A stretch of DNA of 21,738 nt from JANYBT01 sp038211475 (GTDB taxonomy: Bacteria; Acidobacteriota; Terriglobia; Terriglobales; Acidobacteriaceae). Under the pieces are notes generated by a model. It saw only the letters and a list, made by a program, of their open reading frames with translations, was not told where the DNA came from and did no database searches. The stretch is from contig JBBQVN010000052.1 in assembly GCA_038211475.1 (NCBI GenBank), forward strand, positions 1 to 21,738, in the 5' to 3' direction. Shown here in pieces: positions 1 to 6,508 of this stretch. The stretch's first letter is position 1. Each line of letters starts with the position of its first letter. Position numbers and translations under genes: made by a program.

Positions 1-189
1 CTCCAACGCAGAGGACAGCACCAGTAGGCTTTTCTGCGTCTGGCGGCTGCTGGGCTCGGCAGATTCCAGCAAGACGGTATAAGGCCGCCGACCACCTTCG
101 GTCAACTGGCGAAACACGGCGAGCGGAGAGGGCTCGGTAGCCAGTCGCTTGACTAGGGACCTCACTCCACCCTCAGCAAGCGGACCCAT
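1..189 (-). CDS. trpE: Anthranilate synthase component I, N-terminal fragment (runs off left edge)
   Basis: The first 63 codons of a minus-strand gene whose 3' part lies outside the window. The visible protein contains RPYTVLLESAEPSS followed by QKSLLVLSSALE, which resembles the N-terminal inhibitor-binding segment of E. coli-type TrpE (RPATLLLESA...KSLLLVDSAL). TrpE converts chorismate and glutamine-derived ammonia to anthranilate, the first committed step of tryptophan synthesis, and the LLESA segment belongs to the tryptophan feedback site in that family. Its ATG (187-189) overlaps the TGA stop of the upstream DAHP synthase as TGATG, so the two genes are probably translationally coupled. 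The Trp-codon leader upstream of the operon supports TrpE over the related PabB. The catalytic chorismate-binding domain is not in the window, so the call rests on N-terminal similarity and context. Confidence 0.8.
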   Translation of the reverse strand, partial: MGPLAEGGVRSLVKRLATEPSPLAVFRQLTEGGRRPYTVLLESAEPSSRQTQKSLLVLSSALE

Positions 190-1205
190 CAGGCGAGAAC
201 CTTTCCCGCAGCTTCCACAAACGGCTTGATAGAGGCCATCAATGCGGCAAATTCGTGGGGATAGAGCGATTGGTGACCGTCGGACAAAGCCTTTCGTGGG
301 TCGGGATGAACTTCGACGATGATACCGTCAGCACCTACAGCCGCGGCAGCGCGCGCCAAAGGCGTGACCAGTTCTCGCACCCCGGTCCCGTGACTGGGAT
401 CCACCAACACAGGCAGATGCGACTTCCACTTGATAAAAGCGACAGCATTGAGATCGAGGGTGTTACGCGTAGCCGTCTCGAAGGTGCGAATACCACGCTC
501 ACATAGAATTACATTCTCGTTGCCGGCGGCCACAATATACTCGGCGGCGAGCAAAAACTCCTCAATGGTGGCCGCCAGACCGCGCTTAAGGATGACAGGC
601 TTGCGAGTCTGCCCGAGCGCCTTCAGCAACGTGAAATTGTGCATGTTGCGAGCCCCCACTTGATAGGCGGCGACGTAGGGCTCCATCAAGTCGACATCGT
701 GGCCATCTACGATCTCTGAGACGACGGGCAGGCCGGTTCGCTCCGAGACTGACTTCAGCATCTTCAGGCCGTCTTCGCCGTGGCCCTGGAAGCTGTAGGG
801 ACTGCTGCGTGGCTTGAAGGCGCCACCGCGCATCAAGTGGGCGCCGTTGGCCTTGACCGCCTGGGCCGCAGCCAAGAGTTGTTCCGGCGTCTCCACTGCG
901 CAAGGCCCCGCAATGACAGCGAAGCGTTGGCCTCCGATCGGGACGTTGCCGACATTTACAACTGAATCGTGGGGATGGAGCTCGCGACCGACGAGCTTGT
1001 AAGGAGTCAGAATGGGCTTGAGCGACTCGACTGCGGGATGGCTGGCCAAGTTAAGCTCGCGCAGGACGCGTTCGTCGCCGAGAGCGCCGATTACCACTCG
1101 CTCCACTCCTGGCATATGGAGCGGCTTCAGACCCAGGCGTTCGATGTCGGCGAGAATTTCTTGAGCGTCAGCTTCGGTGGCTGTAGGCTTCAGTACGATA
1201 ATCAT
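189..1205 (-). CDS. aroF: 3-deoxy-7-phosphoheptulonate (DAHP) synthase, type I-beta with N-terminal regulatory domain
   Basis: 338 residues, the length of the Thermotoga maritima type I-beta enzyme. It condenses phosphoenolpyruvate and erythrose 4-phosphate to DAHP, the entry step of the shikimate pathway. Residues 1 to about 70 form a ferredoxin-like (ACT-like) domain that serves allosteric inhibition in this family; the TIM-barrel catalytic domain follows. Visible signatures are GPCAVE (100-105), KPRSSPYSFQG (131-141) and DPSHGTG (269-275). Cys102, His272, Glu298 and Asp309 occupy the metal-ligand positions of the T. maritima enzyme with identical numbering. The ATG at 1205 is preceded by GAAAGGGAGTCGC, a good ribosome-binding site. 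The gene lies downstream of a Trp-codon leader and terminator and overlaps trpE, so it is probably the tryptophan-controlled DAHP synthase of this organism. There is no fused chorismate mutase domain. Confidence 0.95.
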   Translation of the reverse strand: MIIVLKPTATEADAQEILADIERLGLKPLHMPGVERVVIGALGDERVLRELNLASHPAVESLKPILTPYKLVGRELHPHDSVVNVGNVPIGGQRFAVIAGPCAVETPEQLLAAAQAVKANGAHLMRGGAFKPRSSPYSFQGHGEDGLKMLKSVSERTGLPVVSEIVDGHDVDLMEPYVAAYQVGARNMHNFTLLKALGQTRKPVILKRGLAATIEEFLLAAEYIVAAGNENVILCERGIRTFETATRNTLDLNAVAFIKWKSHLPVLVDPSHGTGVRELVTPLARAAAAVGADGIIVEVHPDPRKALSDGHQSLYPHEFAALMASIKPFVEAAGKVLA

Positions 1206-1229
1206 GCGACTCCCTTTCGACAGTGCTGC

Positions 1230-1259
1230 AAAAATGGAAAAGCCCGCACGAGGCGGGCT
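1230..1259 (-). terminator. Attenuator terminator hairpin of the aroF-trpE leader
   Basis: On the minus strand AGCCCGC (1259-1253), a 5-nt loop and GCGGGCT (1247-1241) form a perfect 7-bp GC-rich stem, followed by TTTCCATTTTT (1240-1230). It lies between the leader-peptide stop and the aroF start. Its 5' arm can instead pair with GCGGGC at 1297-1292, inside the leader-peptide coding region, which would give the competing antiterminator. This is the expected 2:3 versus 3:4 choice of a trp-type attenuator. The U-tract is interrupted, so termination may be partial. Confidence 0.8.
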
Positions 1260-1280
1260 GTGGAATCATTCCTGACGTGA

Positions 1281-1346
1281 TTACGCGCAGGGCCCGCTGT
1301 GCCTGTCGGGACACCACCACCAGCGCTGAGTGAGCTTTACGGTCAT
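1281..1346 (-). CDS. trpL: trp operon leader peptide with three consecutive Trp codons
   Basis: A 21-codon ORF, ATG at 1346-1344 and TAA at 1283-1281. The peptide begins MTVKLTQRWWWCPDRHSG and ends PCA. The three TGG codons occupy 1322-1314. Ribosomes stalled there for lack of charged tRNA-Trp would leave the GCGGGC segment at 1297-1292 free to pair with 1258-1253, blocking the terminator. A ribosome that reaches the stop codon would cover that segment and let the terminator form. The geometry is that of the classical E. coli trpL system. There is no obvious Shine-Dalgarno sequence, and the predicted transcript start lies almost at the ATG, so translation may be leaderless. The peptide has a regulatory role only; no stable product is expected. 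Confidence 0.88.
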   Translation of the reverse strand: MTVKLTQRWWWCPDRHSGPCA

Positions 1347-1354
1347 GAATCTTG

Positions 1355-1383
1355 AAAGTATCCGGTGGCAGGCGAGATGTCAA
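1355..1383 (-). promoter_or_regulatory. Sigma70-type promoter of the trpL-aroF-trpE operon
   Basis: On the minus strand TTGACA (1383-1378) is a perfect -35 box, followed by a 17-bp spacer and TACTTT (1360-1355) as a -10 box keeping the key TA and final T. The -10 ends only 8 nt before the leader-peptide ATG, so transcription should start at or next to that ATG. The promoter lies directly after the terminator of the neighbouring cold-shock gene, which isolates the two units. Confidence 0.7.
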
Positions 1384-1404
1384 CCCGCACCAGAGAGGGC
1401 GGGC

Positions 1405-1440
1405 AAAAAAAAGCCCGCAATCCTTGTGGAATGCGGGCTT
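1405..1440 (-). terminator. Rho-independent terminator of the cold-shock gene
   Basis: On the minus strand AAGCCCGCA (1440-1432), a 12-nt loop and TGCGGGCTT (1419-1411) form a 9-bp stem. The minus strand reads eight consecutive T residues at 1412-1405. It lies about 30 nt past the csp stop codon and just before the trp promoter, so it should end csp transcription and keep it out of the trp leader. Confidence 0.92.
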
Positions 1441-1467
1441 CGGTGCTTGCGTCGGGGCTGGAGCGAA

Positions 1468-1668
1468 TTACACAGCCTGAACGTTTTCGGCCTGGAAACC
1501 TTTCGGCCCCTTGGTCACTTCGAACTGCACCGTCTGGCCCTCTTGCAGGCTGCGGAAGCCGCCCGCCTGAATCGCCGAGAAGTGCACAAATACGTCTTCG
1601 CCAGTCTGACGGCTGATGAAACCAAAGCCCTTGGCGTCGTTAAACCATTTCACTGTTCCTTGTTCCAT
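1468..1668 (-). CDS. Cold-shock domain protein (CspA family)
   Basis: 66 residues, the usual size of a single-domain Csp. The protein begins MEQGTVKWFNDAKGFGFI and carries RNP1 (KGFGFI, 13-18) and RNP2 (VFVHF, 26-30), the aromatic-rich motifs that bind single-stranded RNA and DNA. In this family the protein acts as a cytoplasmic RNA chaperone that melts secondary structure and affects transcription termination and translation. TAGGAAACAACA precedes the ATG, giving a clear ribosome-binding site. It is monocistronic: a strong terminator lies 30 nt downstream and a 392-bp non-coding stretch lies upstream, long enough to hold the structured 5' leader typical of cold-regulated csp genes. Whether it is cold-induced or constitutive cannot be read from the sequence. 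Confidence 0.97.
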   Translation of the reverse strand: MEQGTVKWFNDAKGFGFISRQTGEDVFVHFSAIQAGGFRSLQEGQTVQFEVTKGPKGFQAENVQAV

Positions 1669-2060
1669 TGTTGTTTCCTATTTCTGTCTTGAATTTCTGC
1701 CGAGAAGAATCTTAGGCGGTGAGAAGAGGTGTCGCTGTTTAGCGAACCGATTGTCAACTGCGTGGAATCAAACTTAGCTGATATTTATAAGATGCGCGGT
1801 TTCGAGAAAGGACGCACGTTCTTTCAGTGTCGGGACGAGCGCAGCCTTATCACAGCGGTTGAAGCCGCACCAGCGGCTGGAAACAGACGATGCTCTACTG
1901 CAGAAAAATCCGGAATCCTTGCATTCCTAAGCGGAAATGCTTTCCTATCGTTCCGAGACAGAAACGGCCGGGCTCAGGGTGCTTTGTAGCAACGGATAGC
2001 CGGTAGTTGCTGCCCAGAGCAATATACTTGCCAGACCCCGCAATTAAAGCTTGCGACCCT
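1669..2060. other. Intergenic region upstream of csp (392 bp)
   Basis: No convincing gene. It holds the csp upstream region, with an AT-rich patch reading TATAAA on the minus strand at 1789-1784, but I see no matching -35 box. A hairpin GTAGCAAC (1986-1993) / GTTGCTGC (2006-2013) sits about 50 bp past the glycosyltransferase stop. It lacks a U-tract on either strand and could be a weak terminator-like element for the exopolysaccharide operon. Open frames here have no recognisable content. Confidence 0.5.
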
Positions 2061-3275
2061 TTAGCCCTGCTGAGCCCTTGCAGCGTTTTCCCTGGCGAAT
2101 CGGTAAATATCCATCAGCATTTCGTAATTGCGTTCAGGGGTGTGCCTAGTTTCATAGATTCCGCGTGCTTGCTCGCCATATCGGTCGGCGCGGGCGCCAT
2201 CCTCGAGTATTTTGCGAAGGGCTGTGCCCAACGCGTTCACATCGCCGGCGGGAACGCGAAATCCATTCCGATCGTTTTCCACAAATTCTCCTAGTCCGCC
2301 CAGGTCCGACACCACCGCAGGACGTCCCGCCGCCAGGGACTCGATCACGATCATCGGGCACCCTTCGTACCAGATTGATGGCAACACCATGGCGCGAACC
2401 GAGGCAAGGATCGCGCGCGCCTCTGCAGCCGGCTTAAGTCCGACGAAAGTGACCTGAGACGCAGCCAGTCCCAACCCCTGCGCTTGCCGCTGGAGAGCTT
2501 CGCGCTCGGGACCGTCTCCGACGATCAACAATTTGCCGGCATTTTGCAGCCCTGCTTGGGCCCATGCTGCGATCAGATTGTGCACTCCCTTCTCCTGCGA
2601 CAGGCGGCTGATGAAGGCGATAGTGTTGGACTCCGACGGCCGGTTCGACGGTGGGTTTGTGTCTTCCACGAAATTCGCTTTGATCAAAATTGTTTCAGCC
2701 GGAATGTCGCCCTCAATCAGCTTTTGGCGCAAGTGTCCGGTCAAGGCGACGAACGCGTTGACATCCTTTTTCCAAGTGCCGCGTTCGCGATTGACCATTA
2801 GCATGCGCGCCACCGCGATCGACTGCGGTAACGATTTGTTGTAGCAGCGATGCACGACACCGCGCCATGGGTTCTTTCCCAGACAGTCTTCGCAGATCTT
2901 GCCATCGCGCAAGAACTGGGCGTTCGGACACAGTAGCCGGAAATTATGAATGGTCTGCACCGTGGCGACGCCGTTGGCCCGGCACGCGGAATGTGCGGAG
3001 GGCGTCATCCTCAGCCAGAAATTATGGACGTGCGCAACGTCAGGCCTGTGCTCGCGGCAAAGCTGCGCCACCCGGTCGTAGGTTTCCTGCGACCAAGCGG
3101 AGTTCATTGCCATTTTCAAGGAAGCAGGGACCAGCCCGTTCCGCTCTGGTTCGTTGTCGAATCCGACCTCAATCACCTCGTGGCCGTATTCGCGCAACAG
3201 GTGGGCCTCCGCTGCGGCGACGGCGTCTTCGCCCCCGCGTTGACGGTAACGGTTGTGCAGCATCATCACCCGCAT
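2061..3275 (-). CDS. Glycosyltransferase family 4 (GT-B fold)
   Basis: 404 residues, normal length for a GT4 enzyme that transfers a sugar from a nucleotide-sugar to a glycan acceptor with retention. The N-terminal half has RGGED (13-17) in the donor-side glycine loop. It also has a cysteine-rich insertion with Cys116, Cys128, Cys131 and Cys144 (LLCPN...CEDCLG...HRCY), seen in a subset of GT4 enzymes and possibly metal-binding. The C-terminal half has FISRLSQEKG (221-230), VGDGPE (252-257) and the EX7E pair Glu304/Glu312 in YEGCPMIVIES, which binds the nucleotide-sugar. AGGGGG lies 8-9 nt before the ATG. It is the last gene of the minus-strand exopolysaccharide operon, 142 bp after the aminotransferase, and probably adds one sugar of the repeat unit on the cytoplasmic side. 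Donor and acceptor cannot be predicted. Confidence 0.93.
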   Translation of the reverse strand: MRVMMLHNRYRQRGGEDAVAAAEAHLLREYGHEVIEVGFDNEPERNGLVPASLKMAMNSAWSQETYDRVAQLCREHRPDVAHVHNFWLRMTPSAHSACRANGVATVQTIHNFRLLCPNAQFLRDGKICEDCLGKNPWRGVVHRCYNKSLPQSIAVARMLMVNRERGTWKKDVNAFVALTGHLRQKLIEGDIPAETILIKANFVEDTNPPSNRPSESNTIAFISRLSQEKGVHNLIAAWAQAGLQNAGKLLIVGDGPEREALQRQAQGLGLAASQVTFVGLKPAAEARAILASVRAMVLPSIWYEGCPMIVIESLAAGRPAVVSDLGGLGEFVENDRNGFRVPAGDVNALGTALRKILEDGARADRYGEQARGIYETRHTPERNYEMLMDIYRFARENAARAQQG

Positions 3276-3417
3276 TATCTTGGCCCCCTAGATCGTGAAT
3301 CGCCCTGGCTCGACACAAATTTTTATTCTCCAACAAAATGAAATGCATGCGTTTGAGCGGCCCAAAACCGCGGACGGGTTTGGTGAACCGTAGGTTGCAG
3401 TCGCTGTGGAAACGCGC

Positions 3418-4602
3418 CTACCGAGCATGCTGTTTAGCAATCTTCGCTACCATTTGCAACACATATTCCTGGTGTTCCTGCTCCAGCCCGGGGTAGAGGG
3501 GCAGCGAAATAATTCGCTCGTAGGCTGCAGCGGCTTGAGGAAAGTCTTCCGGTTTGTGCCCCAACTTGTCGCGATAATAGGAGTGCATGTGCAGCGGCAT
3601 GTAATGCACGCTGTTACCCACGCCCACACGGTCGAGCTCATCGCAGAATGCATCGCGGTGCACGGTAAGGCGCTCGGGATCAAGCTGCACTACATACATG
3701 TGCCAGGCTGGCCGGATGCCGGTCTCGTGTGGCATGGCCCGCACCGCCCCTCCGGCATGCAGCCCGGCTTCGTAAACGGCCGCACATTCTTCGCGCTGCT
3801 TCCAGAATTCCGGCAGCCGCTTGAGTTGGTGGATGCCGATTGCAGCAGCGATGTCTGACATGTTCGCCTTGTAACCCGGCTGAATTACGTCATACCGCCA
3901 CCAGCGCCGGTTTCCGGTTTGGGTCGGGATGTCCCGATCGATGCCGTGATACGCCATCAGACGCATGCGTTTGGCGAGTTTTTCGTCGCTGGTCGTAATC
4001 ATCCCGCCCTCGCCTGTGGTCATGGTTTTGGTGGCGTAAAACGAGAAGCAGGTGACGTCGCTGATGGAGCCGACCATCTTGCCCGCATACTGGGCGGGCA
4101 AGGCATGGGCAGCATCCTCCAGCACGCGCAGTTTGTGTTGCTGCGCGATGGCGTGGATGCGATCCATCTCGCAAGGATGACCGGCGTAGTGCATGGGCAT
4201 GACGACTTTCGAGCCCGGGGTGATACGACGCTCCAGGTCGTCCGGGTCCATCGTTAAAGTTTCGGGGTCGCAATCGACGAACACCGGGCACGCGCCCAAG
4301 TGGATTACCACGGCGACAGCCGAAGCGAACGTCATGGTTGGCACCAAGACGTCATCGCCCGGTCTTACGCCGAGCGCTTCCAAGGACAAATGCAAAGCTC
4401 TCGTCGCCGAGTCCACGGCGATGGCGAACCTGGCCCCGGTGAACGCCGCAAAGTCCTTCTCGAACTGAGCGACCTGTGGCCCCGCCGTGAGCCAATCAGT
4501 ATGCAGAGTTGCAACGACCGCTGAGATTTCTTCGGGACCGATGGATGGCTTGAAGTATGGAACTCGCCGCTCTCCGGCAGCCATGCACGTTCGACTCGCC
4601 AT
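3418..4602 (-). CDS. DegT/DnrJ/EryC1-type PLP-dependent sugar aminotransferase
   Basis: The ATG at 4602 gives 394 residues; an in-frame ATG three codons upstream (4611) directly abuts AGAGG, whereas 4602 has that sequence at a normal 9-nt spacing. Family features are WLTAGPQVAQFE (37-48), VLVPTMTFASA (85-95), VLEDAAHALPA (160-170) with the PLP-contacting Asp163, and FYATKTMTTGEGG with the Schiff-base Lys192. Such enzymes transfer an amino group from glutamate or glutamine to a keto group on a nucleotide-linked sugar, or on a cyclitol in the related aminocyclitol enzymes. Resemblance in VPTMTF...GACPVFVDCDPETL to the PseC/ArnB/PglE group suggests a 4-keto-sugar substrate, but that is inference. 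The neighbours (two Wzy-like proteins and a GT4) point to an amino sugar or aminocyclitol in the exported glycan. Confidence 0.93.
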   Translation of the reverse strand: MASRTCMAAGERRVPYFKPSIGPEEISAVVATLHTDWLTAGPQVAQFEKDFAAFTGARFAIAVDSATRALHLSLEALGVRPGDDVLVPTMTFASAVAVVIHLGACPVFVDCDPETLTMDPDDLERRITPGSKVVMPMHYAGHPCEMDRIHAIAQQHKLRVLEDAAHALPAQYAGKMVGSISDVTCFSFYATKTMTTGEGGMITTSDEKLAKRMRLMAYHGIDRDIPTQTGNRRWWRYDVIQPGYKANMSDIAAAIGIHQLKRLPEFWKQREECAAVYEAGLHAGGAVRAMPHETGIRPAWHMYVVQLDPERLTVHRDAFCDELDRVGVGNSVHYMPLHMHSYYRDKLGHKPEDFPQAAAAYERIISLPLYPGLEQEHQEYVLQMVAKIAKQHAR

Positions 4603-4665
4603 TCTCACCATCCTCTGATTTTTGGTGCTGTGCCTACATCCGCGAAGAAAGGAACTTCCACCGCC

Positions 4666-6210
4666 TCAATCCAGGGGAGTTGTAACGTCAACCCAGCGGT
4701 GATGTGACTGGCTCCGGTACATACGCCGGATGCATTCCGCAAAACCAAGCATTGTGAAATACAGCACCGGGATGTGCCATCCTAATTCGTTGTTGAAGAA
4801 TGAATGCAGGGTGAGCATTGCCAGGATGCCAATCATTTCCAGCGACAGCTGTCGTTGGGCAATGTCGACATGCTGATCGAATAAGGACTTCAAGAGGTAG
4901 TACCACACCAACCCGAGCGCGACGATAAATGGGATGAGTCCCCAGAAACTAGTTCCAATGGAGATTTCGACCCAGTCGCTGTGCATCATAGCGGCAGAGC
5001 CGACCCCCAGTTTGTCGAGAACGGCGAAGCGTCCACCGTAAGCCCCAATGCCAGTGAGCGGGTGGGCCCGCAATAGCTTAAATCCGTAAGCCCACCACTC
5101 GGTGCGTCCGCTCATGGTGGCGATGGCGCCAGCAGCCTGATCGCGGTTGATGTAGGTGACGAACTTTTCTCCGAGCGAGCGCCAGTTGTCGCTGTACATA
5201 AAGAACAATATGGCGGCCAGAGGAGCCAACAGCGCTCCCGCCGTTAGCGTAAACTTCCGCAGGCGCGGAATCAGCATGGTGACCACGAGCACAGCCACGA
5301 CTAGCGAGGCCTCGACGTTGCGGGTTTGCGACAGCACCAGCGATACCACCCCGAACAGACCCAACACAATGTACCAGGCGCCGTCTTTGATTCTGCCCGA
5401 GAGCGGGAACAGTCGACACAAGGCAATAATGGCCAGAGTAGCGCCCGCTGAACCTACGCTGTTGGAGGCCTCCACTGGGAACACGCCTTGCAGACGTCCG
5501 CCGTCGAACGCGTCGGCCGGCCAGAACGCGACGCCGATCCATACCGTCACGAGACCGATGCCATAGAAGGACAGCGTCCAGTTAAGCAGCTTTTCGTAGG
5601 TGTCCCAGGACCGGGCAGCGGCAACAATGGCGGAGATTAGCGCCACATCGAAGAAGAACTCCACGGACCGGTAAGCGGTCCACCATGCGGTATAGGCCCA
5701 AAGCGTTGAGATGATGCAGACCAAAGCGTAAACGCCCATGGCGCCCACCACTCCGCGGTACATATCCTTCAGCCAAAACGGCTTCTTCAGCACCAGGCGT
5801 ACCAGCAGGGCGAGCACGACACTGCCTTCCGCCAATACGCGCAGCAGACCTGCCGGATCCAGCGGATTGGCACTAAGGTCCTTAACCCCGCGAACGCGGA
5901 ACACAAGCATGCTGAAGAACATCAAGAACCAGAGCCAGTGCCACCAGGTCCACGCTTGCCGCAACTGCCGCACTTTGTCCCAGGCTTGTGGGATCGCTTT
6001 AATGACCAGAAACACCACTAAGGGAAACAGCACCAGGATTACCGATACGGTTTCGTAGCCGAAGCCGGTGGATTCTGAAGCAAACAGCAATCCCAGTCCC
6101 AGCGACAGTCCGATCAGGACAAACAGAGAGATCATCCAGAACGTGCCGTTCCGTAGCCCCCTAAGGGCTACGCCATCGGCGGAGGTTCGGCCTTGGATTT
6201 GATGGTTCAT
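4666..6210 (-). CDS. O-antigen ligase/polymerase-like membrane protein (Wzy_C family), copy 1
   Basis: 514 residues from the ATG at 6210. The frame is open back to a TTG at 6261, but the paralogous neighbour begins only a short distance before its first membrane helix, which favours 6210. Many hydrophobic helices span the protein (first at about residues 23-45). A long periplasmic loop carries the family signature SGRTEWWAYGFK near 367-378 and HPLTGIGAYGGRFA, typical of Wzy_C/WaaL proteins that polymerise or ligate undecaprenyl-linked glycans on the outer face of the inner membrane. It is closely related to the next gene upstream: the stretches around SGRT-(E/D)-WWAYGFK and RFAVLDKLGVGSAAMMH are nearly identical. 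Polymerase and ligase cannot be told apart by sequence. It is 54-63 bp upstream of the aminotransferase, in the same operon. Confidence 0.88.
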   Translation of the reverse strand: MNHQIQGRTSADGVALRGLRNGTFWMISLFVLIGLSLGLGLLFASESTGFGYETVSVILVLFPLVVFLVIKAIPQAWDKVRQLRQAWTWWHWLWFLMFFSMLVFRVRGVKDLSANPLDPAGLLRVLAEGSVVLALLVRLVLKKPFWLKDMYRGVVGAMGVYALVCIISTLWAYTAWWTAYRSVEFFFDVALISAIVAAARSWDTYEKLLNWTLSFYGIGLVTVWIGVAFWPADAFDGGRLQGVFPVEASNSVGSAGATLAIIALCRLFPLSGRIKDGAWYIVLGLFGVVSLVLSQTRNVEASLVVAVLVVTMLIPRLRKFTLTAGALLAPLAAILFFMYSDNWRSLGEKFVTYINRDQAAGAIATMSGRTEWWAYGFKLLRAHPLTGIGAYGGRFAVLDKLGVGSAAMMHSDWVEISIGTSFWGLIPFIVALGLVWYYLLKSLFDQHVDIAQRQLSLEMIGILAMLTLHSFFNNELGWHIPVLYFTMLGFAECIRRMYRSQSHHRWVDVTTPLD

Positions 6211-6220
6211 ACCAATGAGT

Positions 6221-6505
6221 TCAAGGAAGCAAGATCGGAATGAAACGGAAAACCGCTCCAATATACAAAGTATAGCAGTCGGTCATCGACTTTGACCCAT
6301 ATTCTCCGCCCGGGTCCACGTCTATTCCGTTGCGGACTTTCGGATAACGACGGCTCGTGCAACCAGCAACGGCTAGAAAACAAACTGCGTATGCAAATAT
6401 CGTTCCACAGCCGCTTGGGGTCTTCCCATAGCGGATGAAGCCCAATTCAGCCCCATCTTGAATGCCCCGAACGGATATCAAACGTCTCCGCGACCGCTCC
6501 GTCAT
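6221..6505 (-). CDS. Possible small lipoprotein-like ORF between the two Wzy-like genes
   Basis: A 94-codon ORF filling the gap between the tandem polymerase genes. Its ATG (6505) follows the upstream stop by 3 nt and its stop lies 10 nt before the downstream start, the tight packing expected of an operon gene. The middle contains a hydrophobic run ending in a lipobox-like LAVAGC (FAYAVCFLAVAGCTS). That run is about 35 residues in, too far for a normal signal peptide unless translation starts later, and I see no clear later start. I recognise no family. It may be a genuine short gene, a decayed one, or chance. Confidence 0.35.
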   Translation of the reverse strand: MTERSRRRLISVRGIQDGAELGFIRYGKTPSGCGTIFAYAVCFLAVAGCTSRRYPKVRNGIDVDPGGEYGSKSMTDCYTLYIGAVFRFIPILLP

Positions 6506-6508
6506 TCA

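Noticed and set aside
1168..1383. 71-codon minus-strand frame through the trp leader
   Set aside because: It overlaps aroF in another frame and the terminator; the 21-codon Trp-rich leader explains the region better.
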